Below, one piece after another: positions 42,468-50,220 of a stretch of DNA of 64,000 nucleotides. The position numbers and the translations under genes were made by a program. Positions within the stretch are counted from its first letter, which is position 1. Every line of letters starts with the position of its first letter. The notes below the pieces were generated by a model. That model did not search any database. It was not told the DNA's origin and worked only from the letters and a program-made list of their open reading frames with translations. The DNA comes from Bdellovibrio sp. 22V (GTDB taxonomy: Bacteria > Bdellovibrionota > Bdellovibrionia > Bdellovibrionales > Bdellovibrionaceae), in the NCBI RefSeq assembly GCF_030169785.1, contig NZ_CP125854.1, forward strand, positions 1,488,001 through 1,552,000, in the 5' to 3' direction.

Positions 42468-44051
42468 TTATTTTTTCTCGTTACGAAGTGCCAGGGCAGC
42501 CTCTACGGCTGCCTTTGCATTTATAAGGCCTGCACCGTATTTGTTTTCTTTATTCGGCCCCAAGGGCAGGGCCGTCTTCATCAGAATAGATTTTATCTCT
42601 GCCGGCAAAAGATTCTTATTTGCCACTTTCATTAAAGCGACGACACCAGCGACGTGCGGGGACGCCATGGACGTACCAAAGGTCTCTTTGTAATCCGTGA
42701 TCTTGGTGCGCATAGAGATCTGAATGTCAGGTGTCGTTTCCAGTAACGACAGAATTTTCGCTCCCGCTTCCTGGGATAGTAAAAACGCTGTTGCGAACAA
42801 CATGTTTTCTTTTTCAAACAGGGTCGTATCCGTGATTCCCGTCGTGTTGTTGATGATGAGAACGCTGAGAGCGCCGGCTCTCATGGCATTGCGGATCTGC
42901 TCTGTAAAGTAAAGATCATCGCTTCTCATCAAAAGCACATGCTTACCCGTGACGTCTTTTCCTTGGAAATCTTCCGGCAGACCGTCACCGCAATAGACTA
43001 AAGGTTTTGTTAAAACGGAGCGTGGCACCGTCGTGCCGTGGAACAAAACAGCCTCTTCCGTTTCGTTTGTTGCTGAAATAAGGATCGAGCTTTCACGACC
43101 TGTTCCCACAGGAATCGAAGATAAAACATCCACACCCGGAGCGACCACGGATACTTCGGGACCGTATTGCGAAAAGAAAGCATGGCGAAGATTTTTATCA
43201 ACAGCGCCGACGGCAATCACCGTGGGGTGGGCTGCAGGAAATAAAACTTCAGCGGTGCCGTAATTTCCCGTCGCGGCGACGAGCGAGACCCCCGCACGAT
43301 CCGCACTCAGAACAGCGGCCGTTTCTGCGGGCGTCGGGCCGTAGCTTCCTAGAGACAAATTCACAACATCGACTTTTTCTTCAATGCCCCAGTTGATGCC
43401 GGCAACAACTGCAGTATTCCAGCAGCCTTCTTCGCGACATACGCGGCCAGCCAAGATTTTGGCTTTAGGAGCGACACCGGCGAAACCTCCGGGCATTTCT
43501 GCGGCGGCGGCTGTTCCCGCGACGTGGGTGCCGTGTCCGGTATTATCAGAAAAATCAGAATCGTCACCGGCACCAGTAAAGTCGCGGCCTTTTTCGAAGT
43601 TCGGTTGGATCGAAGGATGATTACTGTGCAAGCCGCTATCTAAAATAAGAATGCGTGCGCCTTCACCTTTGTTGGTGAGGCTCCAAGCTTCCGGCGCATG
43701 AATAGCGTCAAGACCCCAAGGTCTTTCTAAAGGAGTGCTGGCGGCAGCTTGTAAAGCAGCACCTTGAACAAACTTTCGCGGAGCTGGGTGAAGGTACTCT
43801 TTTTCAATGTAAGCAACACCTTGAATGGAACGAAGTCTTTCCACGTCTCGGGGATTTGCGGTATCGACAATAAACGTGTTGATGTTCTGAAGGCTGGCTT
43901 CAATTTTTCCGGGAATTTCTTGTGACCAGGTTCCTTGCTGCTTATGCAGGCGCTGAAAAGACGCTTTGTCTTTCATCATCACGATCAAGCGTTCTGCATG
44001 TGCAAAAAGGGGAGAACTGAGAATGAAAAACAGAAAAGGAAGAAGTCTCAT
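42468..44051 (-). CDS. Secreted subtilisin-like protease with PA insert
   Basis: A 527-residue S8 protease. The ATG at 44051 starts directly with the signal peptide (ends LFAHA); the GTG at 44084 lacks a ribosome site. An I9 propeptide (about 20-90) precedes the catalytic domain: Asp138 (ILILDSGL), His173 (TGHGTHVAG), Ser461 (FGTSMASPH). Between His and Ser, at about 335-450, a PA domain is inserted (VYCGDGLP, VLLMRSDDLYF, AGALSVLIINN), as in lactocepin-type subtilases, where it shapes substrate binding. It differs from the PilZ-bearing subtilase at 18300. It ends 7 nt from the convergent YceI gene. Confidence 0.92.
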   Translation of the reverse strand: MRLLPFLFFILSSPLFAHAERLIVMMKDKASFQRLHKQQGTWSQEIPGKIEASLQNINTFIVDTANPRDVERLRSIQGVAYIEKEYLHPAPRKFVQGAALQAAASTPLERPWGLDAIHAPEAWSLTNKGEGARILILDSGLHSNHPSIQPNFEKGRDFTGAGDDSDFSDNTGHGTHVAGTAAAAEMPGGFAGVAPKAKILAGRVCREEGCWNTAVVAGINWGIEEKVDVVNLSLGSYGPTPAETAAVLSADRAGVSLVAATGNYGTAEVLFPAAHPTVIAVGAVDKNLRHAFFSQYGPEVSVVAPGVDVLSSIPVGTGRESSILISATNETEEAVLFHGTTVPRSVLTKPLVYCGDGLPEDFQGKDVTGKHVLLMRSDDLYFTEQIRNAMRAGALSVLIINNTTGITDTTLFEKENMLFATAFLLSQEAGAKILSLLETTPDIQISMRTKITDYKETFGTSMASPHVAGVVALMKVANKNLLPAEIKSILMKTALPLGPNKENKYGAGLINAKAAVEAALALRNEKK

Positions 44052-44086
44052 GGCTTGGAAATTTAACCGGTCTTGGGAAAACACAA

Positions 44087-44107
44087 AAGGGGCCGCAATG
44101 ACCCCTT
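44087..44107 (-). terminator. Probable rho-independent terminator of the VWA gene
   Basis: On the minus strand, stem AAGGGG/CCCCTT with a 9-nt loop is followed by TTTGTGTTTT. It lies between the VWA lipoprotein gene and the downstream subtilase gene and separates their transcripts. Confidence 0.6.
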
Positions 44108-44147
44108 GAAAGCTTTTCTAAGCTGTCAAAAAATTGGACAAACTGAA

Positions 44148-46520
44148 TTACTCCACGCATTGATAAGTCAGCGTGTAGCTTCCGACCGGCAAGCTGGTAC
44201 TAAAGCTCAAAGCAGCTCCCGCCAGAGTTCTCGTTCCATTGTAAACTGTGGCGCCTTTTTTGACGTTCACGCTCGTTTTATAAGGCGAGCAGGAAAGCGA
44301 AACCATGTTATGGATGTTTTGCACGGAATCACCAATCTTCGACAAGACAGAGGTGTAATCCGCATCACCCACACAACCAACAACGGCGCCGCCTTTTAAG
44401 TTCTGGCCTGTCAGCTTGGACAGTGCCAGGTACTTGGTGCCCATGGCTCCCGTCGTGCAGGTCGCATAGGATTTCACGATCGAACTGAACGAAAAGTTTT
44501 TTTCCGGCCACGCCGCTTTGATAGTAGAAATCAGATTTTCACCCGAGTTCAACATCGTATTTCCAGACTCGTCTTCATCCGAGATCAAGACCACGGCCAA
44601 AGCGGCATCATTGCGGAAGAATGTCGCATTCGGGGCTTCAAAACGGCGGGTCACTGCACGATTGGTCGCTGCAATTCCCTGTTCGGCACCCGAGCCGTTA
44701 ATACCAAGGCCTTCAATGGTCGCACCTAATTCAACTTGCGCTGTCGCCGGATTCATCGCGGAACTTACAAAGTACGTGTTCGGCAGATTCTTGATTTGCA
44801 CAAGACGGCCATCGTAATTTATCAGGTCTGTCGTCGTTACAGCGGCTCTCCAATCCATGTGACTGATTTTAGAAACAAAACTTCCGACTTTAGCCGCCAT
44901 GTTTTTTTGCTCTTCAATCATAGAGCCTGAATCGTCGACAACAAAAAGCACGTCGACTTTTTTAATTTCCGTAACGGCAAGAGACGTCGTTTTCGTCGCC
45001 AGTTTTTTGATATTCAATGACAGAGACTTCGTACCGATGTTGCCGGCTTGATCTTTCGCAACCACTTTAATCAAATGCGCGCCGGTTGTCGGGTACATCA
45101 CCGAAAAGGATCCGGAAGTTTTTGTCGCGTTTTGCGAACAATTAACCGCGATGGAGTCGCTAAAACAAGTCACACTGGCAACCTTGCTTAAATTCGCAGG
45201 CTTGCTAACGGTGAAAGAATATTTCAACGTTTTATTTGTCAAAGGCTCGTTCATGGAATCCGCCAAAATTTGCACAACAGGAGCGGAACGGTCCTGGATA
45301 ATATCTAAAGTTACGCGGGACGATTCTTTGTTGCCGTATCTATCTTCGGCTTCTACGACAAAAAGCTGAGCGCCGGCAACTTTCGGAGTAATACTGACTT
45401 CCATCGAACCATTGGCCAGCGTGCAAGCGATTTTCGTGCTGCCATAAAGGCATGTGTAGGATTTAAGACCGCTTTCTAAATCGACAATCTTAACCGCAAA
45501 CTTTTGCAATTGATTGATAAGGTTTGTATTCGCCGTGTTTTTCGTGATCGTTATTTTGGGTTTGTTCAAGTCCACCAAAGATCGCAACGTGTACGTTGTC
45601 GTAGCCATATTATCCTGGCGATCCGTAGCAACGATTTTTAACTGATGATTCCCGGCTGTCGACGGCTGCGTAACCAAAACGCTTTTTCCCGTGCTTTGGG
45701 AACAGGGTACTGCAACGTTATCAAGGGTACAAATGACGGATTTTAATCCCGCGCCCAATTCGTCCACTTGCAAATTGAATTTCTGTTCATCAATTGTGAA
45801 CCAAGTGTTTGCGCTGAAGGCAGCCAGCGTGATTTTAGGCGCCACCTTGTCATAGCTGATGCTAAATTTCAAAGACGCTTCACCAGTATTATTGTAAGAG
45901 TCCACCGCAAGTACCTTCAGCAGGTGGGTGCCGCTGTCGAGGTCTTTAAATGTAAACTTGCCAGTTGCAGACGCTGGATTGAAACCGCAATCCACACGAG
46001 CGTCATCGAGATAGCACGCGAGGTCTTCGATTTCGCCGCCACCTTCATCGAAAGCTTTGAAGTTAAAACCTAACGTCTGATGCAGGTCATATTTGTTTGT
46101 AGAGTTCGCAAGCAAATTGATGACCGGTGGTTTTTCGTCGGTGATGGGCAGTGTCTCAGACACGTTAAAAAGTGTTCCGTCAGGAGTCCACACTTCGCCA
46201 ATAATCTCATAGTTCTTAGGTGACTCAGGATTGAAAGAGAATTTGAGATTCCCGAAAGCGTCGGGTGCTGTAGAAACCTCTTGGTTATTCACGCGCACGG
46301 AGCTTTTCGCGATCACGCCTTTTTCAGGCAGTTCAATAACCAGAGTGTACTTTTGCACTTCGTTAACTTCATGGACGTTGTTGGGATCGGGAACAAGATT
46401 TAAACCCACTCCAAGTAATGAGGCTTGGTCGTAGTATTCGAAGGCCATCTCTTGCTTAGAACAGTTTTGATAACCTGTGATAGTAAGAAACGCCAATGAT
46501 AGCCAAAGAAACTTACGCAT
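44148..46520 (-). CDS. VWA-domain lipoprotein with four Ig-like Cys-pair repeats
   Basis: A 790-residue protein. The signal peptide ends in YQNC (Cys20), the atypical lipobox shared with two other proteins here. After an N-terminal beta domain come four repeats of about 93 residues (roughly 131-226, 227-318, 319-411, 412-505). Each has a pair of Cys 8-9 residues apart (CYLDDARVDC, CTLDNVAVPC, CLYGSTKIAC, CFSDSIAVNC) and a conserved VxAxDxxxN strand (VLAVDSYNN, VVAKDQAGN). A VWA domain follows with the MIDAS motif DDSGS (about 527). Long stalk plus VWA head suggests a surface adhesin (inference). GGGGGC lies upstream of the ATG. Confidence 0.88.
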   Translation of the reverse strand: MRKFLWLSLAFLTITGYQNCSKQEMAFEYYDQASLLGVGLNLVPDPNNVHEVNEVQKYTLVIELPEKGVIAKSSVRVNNQEVSTAPDAFGNLKFSFNPESPKNYEIIGEVWTPDGTLFNVSETLPITDEKPPVINLLANSTNKYDLHQTLGFNFKAFDEGGGEIEDLACYLDDARVDCGFNPASATGKFTFKDLDSGTHLLKVLAVDSYNNTGEASLKFSISYDKVAPKITLAAFSANTWFTIDEQKFNLQVDELGAGLKSVICTLDNVAVPCSQSTGKSVLVTQPSTAGNHQLKIVATDRQDNMATTTYTLRSLVDLNKPKITITKNTANTNLINQLQKFAVKIVDLESGLKSYTCLYGSTKIACTLANGSMEVSITPKVAGAQLFVVEAEDRYGNKESSRVTLDIIQDRSAPVVQILADSMNEPLTNKTLKYSFTVSKPANLSKVASVTCFSDSIAVNCSQNATKTSGSFSVMYPTTGAHLIKVVAKDQAGNIGTKSLSLNIKKLATKTTSLAVTEIKKVDVLFVVDDSGSMIEEQKNMAAKVGSFVSKISHMDWRAAVTTTDLINYDGRLVQIKNLPNTYFVSSAMNPATAQVELGATIEGLGINGSGAEQGIAATNRAVTRRFEAPNATFFRNDAALAVVLISDEDESGNTMLNSGENLISTIKAAWPEKNFSFSSIVKSYATCTTGAMGTKYLALSKLTGQNLKGGAVVGCVGDADYTSVLSKIGDSVQNIHNMVSLSCSPYKTSVNVKKGATVYNGTRTLAGAALSFSTSLPVGSYTLTYQCVE

Positions 46521-46602
46521 GATGCCCCCATCCCCGCGAAAGACTCATTGCAGAGGACAGGCCAAAAATAAAAAGTATTTAAATGCATTTCTGCGCAAGG
46601 GA

Positions 46603-46619
46603 TGACTCACAAAGAGTCA
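46603..46619. promoter_or_regulatory. Variant of the TCTCA-N3-TGAGA palindrome upstream of the VWA gene
   Basis: TGACTCA-CAA-AGAGTCA agrees with the perfect site at 48645 in 14 of 17 positions. It is centred 91 nt upstream of the VWA lipoprotein start. Nothing else is seen in the 242-bp gap 46521-46762. The change is partly compensated, so a related but distinct regulator is possible. Confidence 0.35.
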
Positions 46620-46762
46620 TTTTCCATGCAATATGAATTAAACTGAGACGTCGTAGTTTTAGGTTCGCAAATAAGATTCACAGAGCGACGAATTTAATGA
46701 ACAAGTTCTCATACTTATAAATCAAGCTCGTCGCTTAAGTGTTCACTGAGCTGACATTGATG

Positions 46763-47479
46763 TTAGAAGCGATAGTTCACGCCCACCTTCCATAGGGTGG
46801 AACCTTCTTTTAACGGGCCAATTCCAGAATAAAAGTCCCACTTGTGGAACAGGCGAACGTTCAAATCAGCTAAGGCCATCACATTCATATTGCGACCAGA
46901 GTCAATCGTTTGATTGGCGGCATCTTTCGGCCAGTCAATACTGCGCATGAAAACCATTCCCGTGACACCGGCATTGATACGCCCCGAAAGACGATAGAAA
47001 GCGCGCGGGGATACGCCGTAAACGGTGAAAGCCACCATGTCTTTCTGGTAAGTGATTGTGCTGGAGTTGCCTCCGCCATTGGCGCGCCCCGAACCGATAA
47101 ATCCAGCGGCAGCCCATCCCCAACGCAGGTAAGTAAATTCTTTTTGCACCGTCAGGATCAAGCCGTTGTAATTGGCGTAATCAGTGTCTGTTGTTACGCC
47201 TTGCTGAAGTTTCAAAGTGTCATTCCACTGCAGCGCTGAAACGCCCACGCCCCAGCTCGAGATAAATTTACGACGAACTTTTGCTCTCGTACGAGCCGGC
47301 GCAGGTGCCGGTGCTGTCGGCGTCTCTTCCGCGGGCGGAGCGGTTTCCACCGCAGGAGTTTCCGCCGGAGCGGACTCGGTCGTTTCCTCAGGAGAAGCTT
47401 CCTCTGAAGGTGCTTCTTGCGCGAAGCTTGCCGAAGAAAGAAGGACACTGGCGATAAGAAGGGAAATAAATTTCTTCAT
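46763..47479 (-). CDS. Outer-membrane beta-barrel protein
   Basis: A 238-residue protein with a signal peptide (ends ASFAQ). A Pro/Glu/Ala/Thr-rich linker (about 22-65; PSEEASPEETTES, then TAPAPAPARTRAKVRRK) precedes a barrel of alternating strands that ends in the outer-membrane signal VGVNYRF. AGGAGG precedes the ATG. The gene follows the CxxCH-barrel gene by 9 nt, so both outer-membrane proteins are co-transcribed. The Pro/Glu linker could span the periplasm. No transport function can be assigned. Confidence 0.75.
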   Translation of the reverse strand: MKKFISLLIASVLLSSASFAQEAPSEEASPEETTESAPAETPAVETAPPAEETPTAPAPAPARTRAKVRRKFISSWGVGVSALQWNDTLKLQQGVTTDTDYANYNGLILTVQKEFTYLRWGWAAAGFIGSGRANGGGNSSTITYQKDMVAFTVYGVSPRAFYRLSGRINAGVTGMVFMRSIDWPKDAANQTIDSGRNMNVMALADLNVRLFHKWDFYSGIGPLKEGSTLWKVGVNYRF

Positions 47480-47488
47480 GGGTGCCTC

Positions 47489-48652
47489 CTAGTATGAAAT
47501 ATGCACTTGGCCCTGCAAAGCCCAAGCGTCCTGAGTTCCGCCACTATCGGAATAGGTCTTCGCGTTTGTCGCCATCATACGTAGCTCCGTGCGCGGAAGC
47601 GGGAAGAGCAAACCGCCCAAGCTCCACTTCATTTGCTCCGGCGAAGATTTATTGATGTTCGATTTGCTGTGTTCGATCACGGAAAGAACGTTGTAACCAC
47701 GGCGGATATTTACAAGCGTTTCGACCAAGGCATAAGTGCCCAGTTCCGCATCGGTGTTTGCGAGTTTATTGGTTTTTTCTTTAAAGCCGGCTTCCGCAAT
47801 CAGCGAAGAACCTTTGGAAAGTCCCATGCGCGTTGTAAAGGCCAACAAATTCCATTTCGTGATATCGCTTTGTGAGGTGAGGGCGGATGCTCCCACCATA
47901 AACTTTTCGTACACTTGATATTCCCCAGAAACGGAGAAGCCTTTTTGCTTCTCTGCATCCTCAGCAGCTGCATTTCCAAAGAACGCTTGAGCGGCGATAT
48001 TCCAATCAGGATAAGTGAAGTGCGCGACCACGCTTTGTGTTTGTGAATATTGACCCAAATCCAGAGGACGGCGATTGACAGCCGTGTGGTCGATATTGCG
48101 CAAACCATAAACGTTATCCAGCTGACCCACATAAAACCAAAGATTGTTGTTTTGCTTCCAGCGCAAATAATACTCTTTCGCAAACCAGGTATTCTGCTTT
48201 CCGTAGTACATCTCTGTGGCTGTGTATGAAGCCGTCGTGATTAATGCAAGACGCTGTTTCTTATCAAAGAAGAAATTCAGGTTGACGTCGTTCTGCATGT
48301 TAATGAAGCGTTCCATGGTGTTACTTGAACCCGGGTCCGTCTTTAACCAAAGGCCACGGTATTTAATGCCGGGACGAAACCACCAAGGCAAAGGCTTGGA
48401 GCCCAAAAATCCAGACATAGCAGCGATTTCTTCCTCTTCCATTTTCTTCGGGAAGACGTCACGAGCGGCGATCTCTGTCGCAAAGAGGGCGCGACCATAG
48501 TCATTCAAAGCTCCGCTGCCGCTTCCGTTGTAGTGGCAAGTGATGCAAGAAGAATAGCCATAGCCAATAAAATCAGGATAGGCCTGCGCTTGTTTTGCAA
48601 AGGTGAAAGAAACGAGAAGAAATAAAACGTGGTGTAATTTAAAATGTCTCAC
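47489..48652 (-). CDS. Outer-membrane barrel with N-terminal CxxCH haem motif
   Basis: A 387-residue protein with a signal peptide (ends KQAQA). Right after the mature start comes a single haem-c motif CITCH in GYSSCITCHYNGSGSG, then a helical linker. From about residue 90 many beta strands with aromatic girdles follow (YRGLWLKTD, LRWKQNNNLWFYVGQL, FTYPDWNIAAQAFFG), ending in VHISY. It looks like a porin-like barrel with one periplasmic haem. The only start is GTG at 48652, which lies inside the palindrome 48645-48661 and lacks a ribosome site, so a bound regulator would cover the translation start region of the DNA. Confidence 0.75.
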   Translation of the reverse strand: MRHFKLHHVLFLLVSFTFAKQAQAYPDFIGYGYSSCITCHYNGSGSGALNDYGRALFATEIAARDVFPKKMEEEEIAAMSGFLGSKPLPWWFRPGIKYRGLWLKTDPGSSNTMERFINMQNDVNLNFFFDKKQRLALITTASYTATEMYYGKQNTWFAKEYYLRWKQNNNLWFYVGQLDNVYGLRNIDHTAVNRRPLDLGQYSQTQSVVAHFTYPDWNIAAQAFFGNAAAEDAEKQKGFSVSGEYQVYEKFMVGASALTSQSDITKWNLLAFTTRMGLSKGSSLIAEAGFKEKTNKLANTDAELGTYALVETLVNIRRGYNVLSVIEHSKSNINKSSPEQMKWSLGGLLFPLPRTELRMMATNAKTYSDSGGTQDAWALQGQVHISY

Positions 48653-48661
48653 AATGAGACA
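48645..48661. promoter_or_regulatory. Putative operator TCTCA-N3-TGAGA (copy 4, perfect 7-bp arms)
   Basis: TGTCTCA-CAA-TGAGACA, the longest perfect copy. It covers the GTG start of the CxxCH-barrel gene and is centred 81 nt upstream of the divergent PilZ membrane protein start at 48734. Confidence 0.65.
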
Positions 48662-48733
48662 AATTCTATTGGACGAGAGAAGAGAATCAATAAAAATCTA
48701 TACTTACGCGGGTCGTTTGCCGATAAGTTTTCC

Positions 48734-49408
48734 ATGGAAGCAAAATCACCCGCATTAGAACGTCCTCGTGCCGTGCAAATGGCCGCTGCTGTGCTTATGA
48801 TGACACCTGTTTTAGACATCTTGATGATGCAAAGAACGGGCACTCAGGTTTTTAGCTGGATCAGTTGGTTGATGATCTTTGGAGCCGGTGTCAGTTTGTT
48901 GATTCGTCACAAACTCTCGTGGGTGATCGGAATCGGTCTTTGCAGTGTCGTGGTGATCTCGACCGCATATCGTCTTGTCACAACGATGGGAGATATCGAT
49001 CCGGCGGTGAGTGCCGCGATGATGCTGGATTGCATGTTGGTGCTTTTTATTGTGGGCACGGTATCGTACTTCTTCCGTTATCCATATCTGGATCGTCGTC
49101 AAAACTGGTTTGCGCCGACGGGGGATCGTTTTTCCATCTCCACACCTGTGGTTCTGCGCGGAGTTGAAACGCAAACAATCGATCTTTCGTATACGGGAGC
49201 GCGCATTGCTCTTCCTGCTTCGACGGAGCCGTTTAAAACGGGCGAAACCGTGACTTTGCAGCTCTCAGAGATCAACGACATTCAATGCCGCGCGAAGGTG
49301 GTGGAAGTGCGTGACAATCTGGTGCGCGTCCGCTTTGAGGGGACGTCGTCTTCTGAAAAAGACCTGATTCGTCAGTGGCTCAATAGCCAAAATTTGCAAA
49401 AAGTATAG
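48734..49408 (+). CDS. Membrane protein with C-terminal PilZ domain
   Basis: A 224-residue protein. The frame is open from 48644, but that would overlap the divergent gene, so the ATG at 48734 (MEAKSPALERP) is chosen. Four TM helices (about residues 15-125) are followed by a PilZ domain (about 130-220) with DRRQNW and DLSYTGARI (the DxSxxG motif). The RxxxR half of the c-di-GMP motif is imperfect, so binding is uncertain. The fold suggests that c-di-GMP regulates something in the membrane. GCCGATAA, similar to a FliA-type -10 element, occurs just upstream at about 48719. Confidence 0.75.
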   Translation: MEAKSPALERPRAVQMAAAVLMMTPVLDILMMQRTGTQVFSWISWLMIFGAGVSLLIRHKLSWVIGIGLCSVVVISTAYRLVTTMGDIDPAVSAAMMLDCMLVLFIVGTVSYFFRYPYLDRRQNWFAPTGDRFSISTPVVLRGVETQTIDLSYTGARIALPASTEPFKTGETVTLQLSEINDIQCRAKVVEVRDNLVRVRFEGTSSSEKDLIRQWLNSQNLQKV

Positions 49409-49470
49409 TTTAGGGCTTCCGTAGAGGGACGTTTTAAGGCATAAGAGGGCTTTTCTCTGAAGGTAAAATC

Positions 49471-50178
49471 ATGGCTAAAACAACGAAGAAAAAGACATCC
49501 AAAAAATCCATCGAGCTAAACCCCGACGCCACTCACGAAGTCGCTATTGCGGTAAAGAAAATTCTCGAAAACGTGCGCCCAACGCCGATGGTTCACAATG
49601 GTCTGAGCAATGAAGAAAAGATTGCGAAGATCACCGATAAATTCACGGACATCATGGAAATCCTCGGTCTTGATTTGAATGACGACAGCTTGGCGGAGAC
49701 TCCCCATCGCGTGGCGAAGATGTACGTTAACGAAGTGTTCAGCGGCTTAGACCCGAAAAAATTCCCGAAAATGACTGTGATCGATAACAAGATGAATTAC
49801 GATCAAATGATCGTCGTTCAAAGCATCAGTTGTCTGTCCTTCTGTGAACACCACTTCTTGCCGATCGATGGTTTTGCCACTGTGGCTTACATTCCGAATA
49901 AAAAGGTGATTGGTCTTTCAAAGATCAATCGCGTGGTGCAATATTTCTCACGCCGCCCGCAAGTGCAAGAGCGTCTGACAAAACAAATCACGGACTGTCT
50001 TCAATACATCTTGGATACAGAGCATGTCGCAGTTCATATCAACGCCAAACACTATTGCGTTGTGATGAGGGGAATCGAAGACACGACAAGCACGACGTCC
50101 ACAGCCGACCTGCGCGGTCACTTCAAATCACGTCAAGAAACACGCGAAGAGTTCCTGCAACACTGCCGCACGAAGTAA
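49471..50178 (+). CDS. folE: GTP cyclohydrolase I
   Basis: A 235-residue FolE makes dihydroneopterin triphosphate, the first step of folate/pterin synthesis. The core has [20 protein letters not shown], the Zn motif CEHHFLP (Cys and His ligands), [23 protein letters not shown], and the closing [14 protein letters not shown] Lys/Thr-rich N-terminal extension of about 12 residues ([12 protein letters not shown]) is unusual and has no known role. A palindrome directly downstream (50184-50214) probably ends the transcript. Confidence 0.95.
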   Translation: MAKTTKKKTSKKSIELNPDATHEVAIAVKKILENVRPTPMVHNGLSNEEKIAKITDKFTDIMEILGLDLNDDSLAETPHRVAKMYVNEVFSGLDPKKFPKMTVIDNKMNYDQMIVVQSISCLSFCEHHFLPIDGFATVAYIPNKKVIGLSKINRVVQYFSRRPQVQERLTKQITDCLQYILDTEHVAVHINAKHYCVVMRGIEDTTSTTSTADLRGHFKSRQETREEFLQHCRTK

Positions 50179-50183
50179 GTCGG

Positions 50184-50214
50184 TGGGAAAAAGGTACCAG
50201 GTACCTTTTTCCCA
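50184..50214. repeat. GGTACC-type palindrome (copy 2), probable bidirectional terminator
   Basis: Perfect 15-bp arms around a single A: TGGGAAAAAGGTACC/GGTACCTTTTTCCCA. It lies between the convergent folE and pepN genes. It shares most of its sequence with 21233-21259, the other convergent-gene palindrome. Confidence 0.8.
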
Positions 50215-50220
50215 GCTTTT

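Noticed and set aside
48644-48733. Long start of the PilZ membrane protein at ATG 48644
   Set aside because: It would overlap the start of the divergent CxxCH-barrel gene and the palindrome; the ATG at 48734 gives a normal N-terminus before the TM helices.
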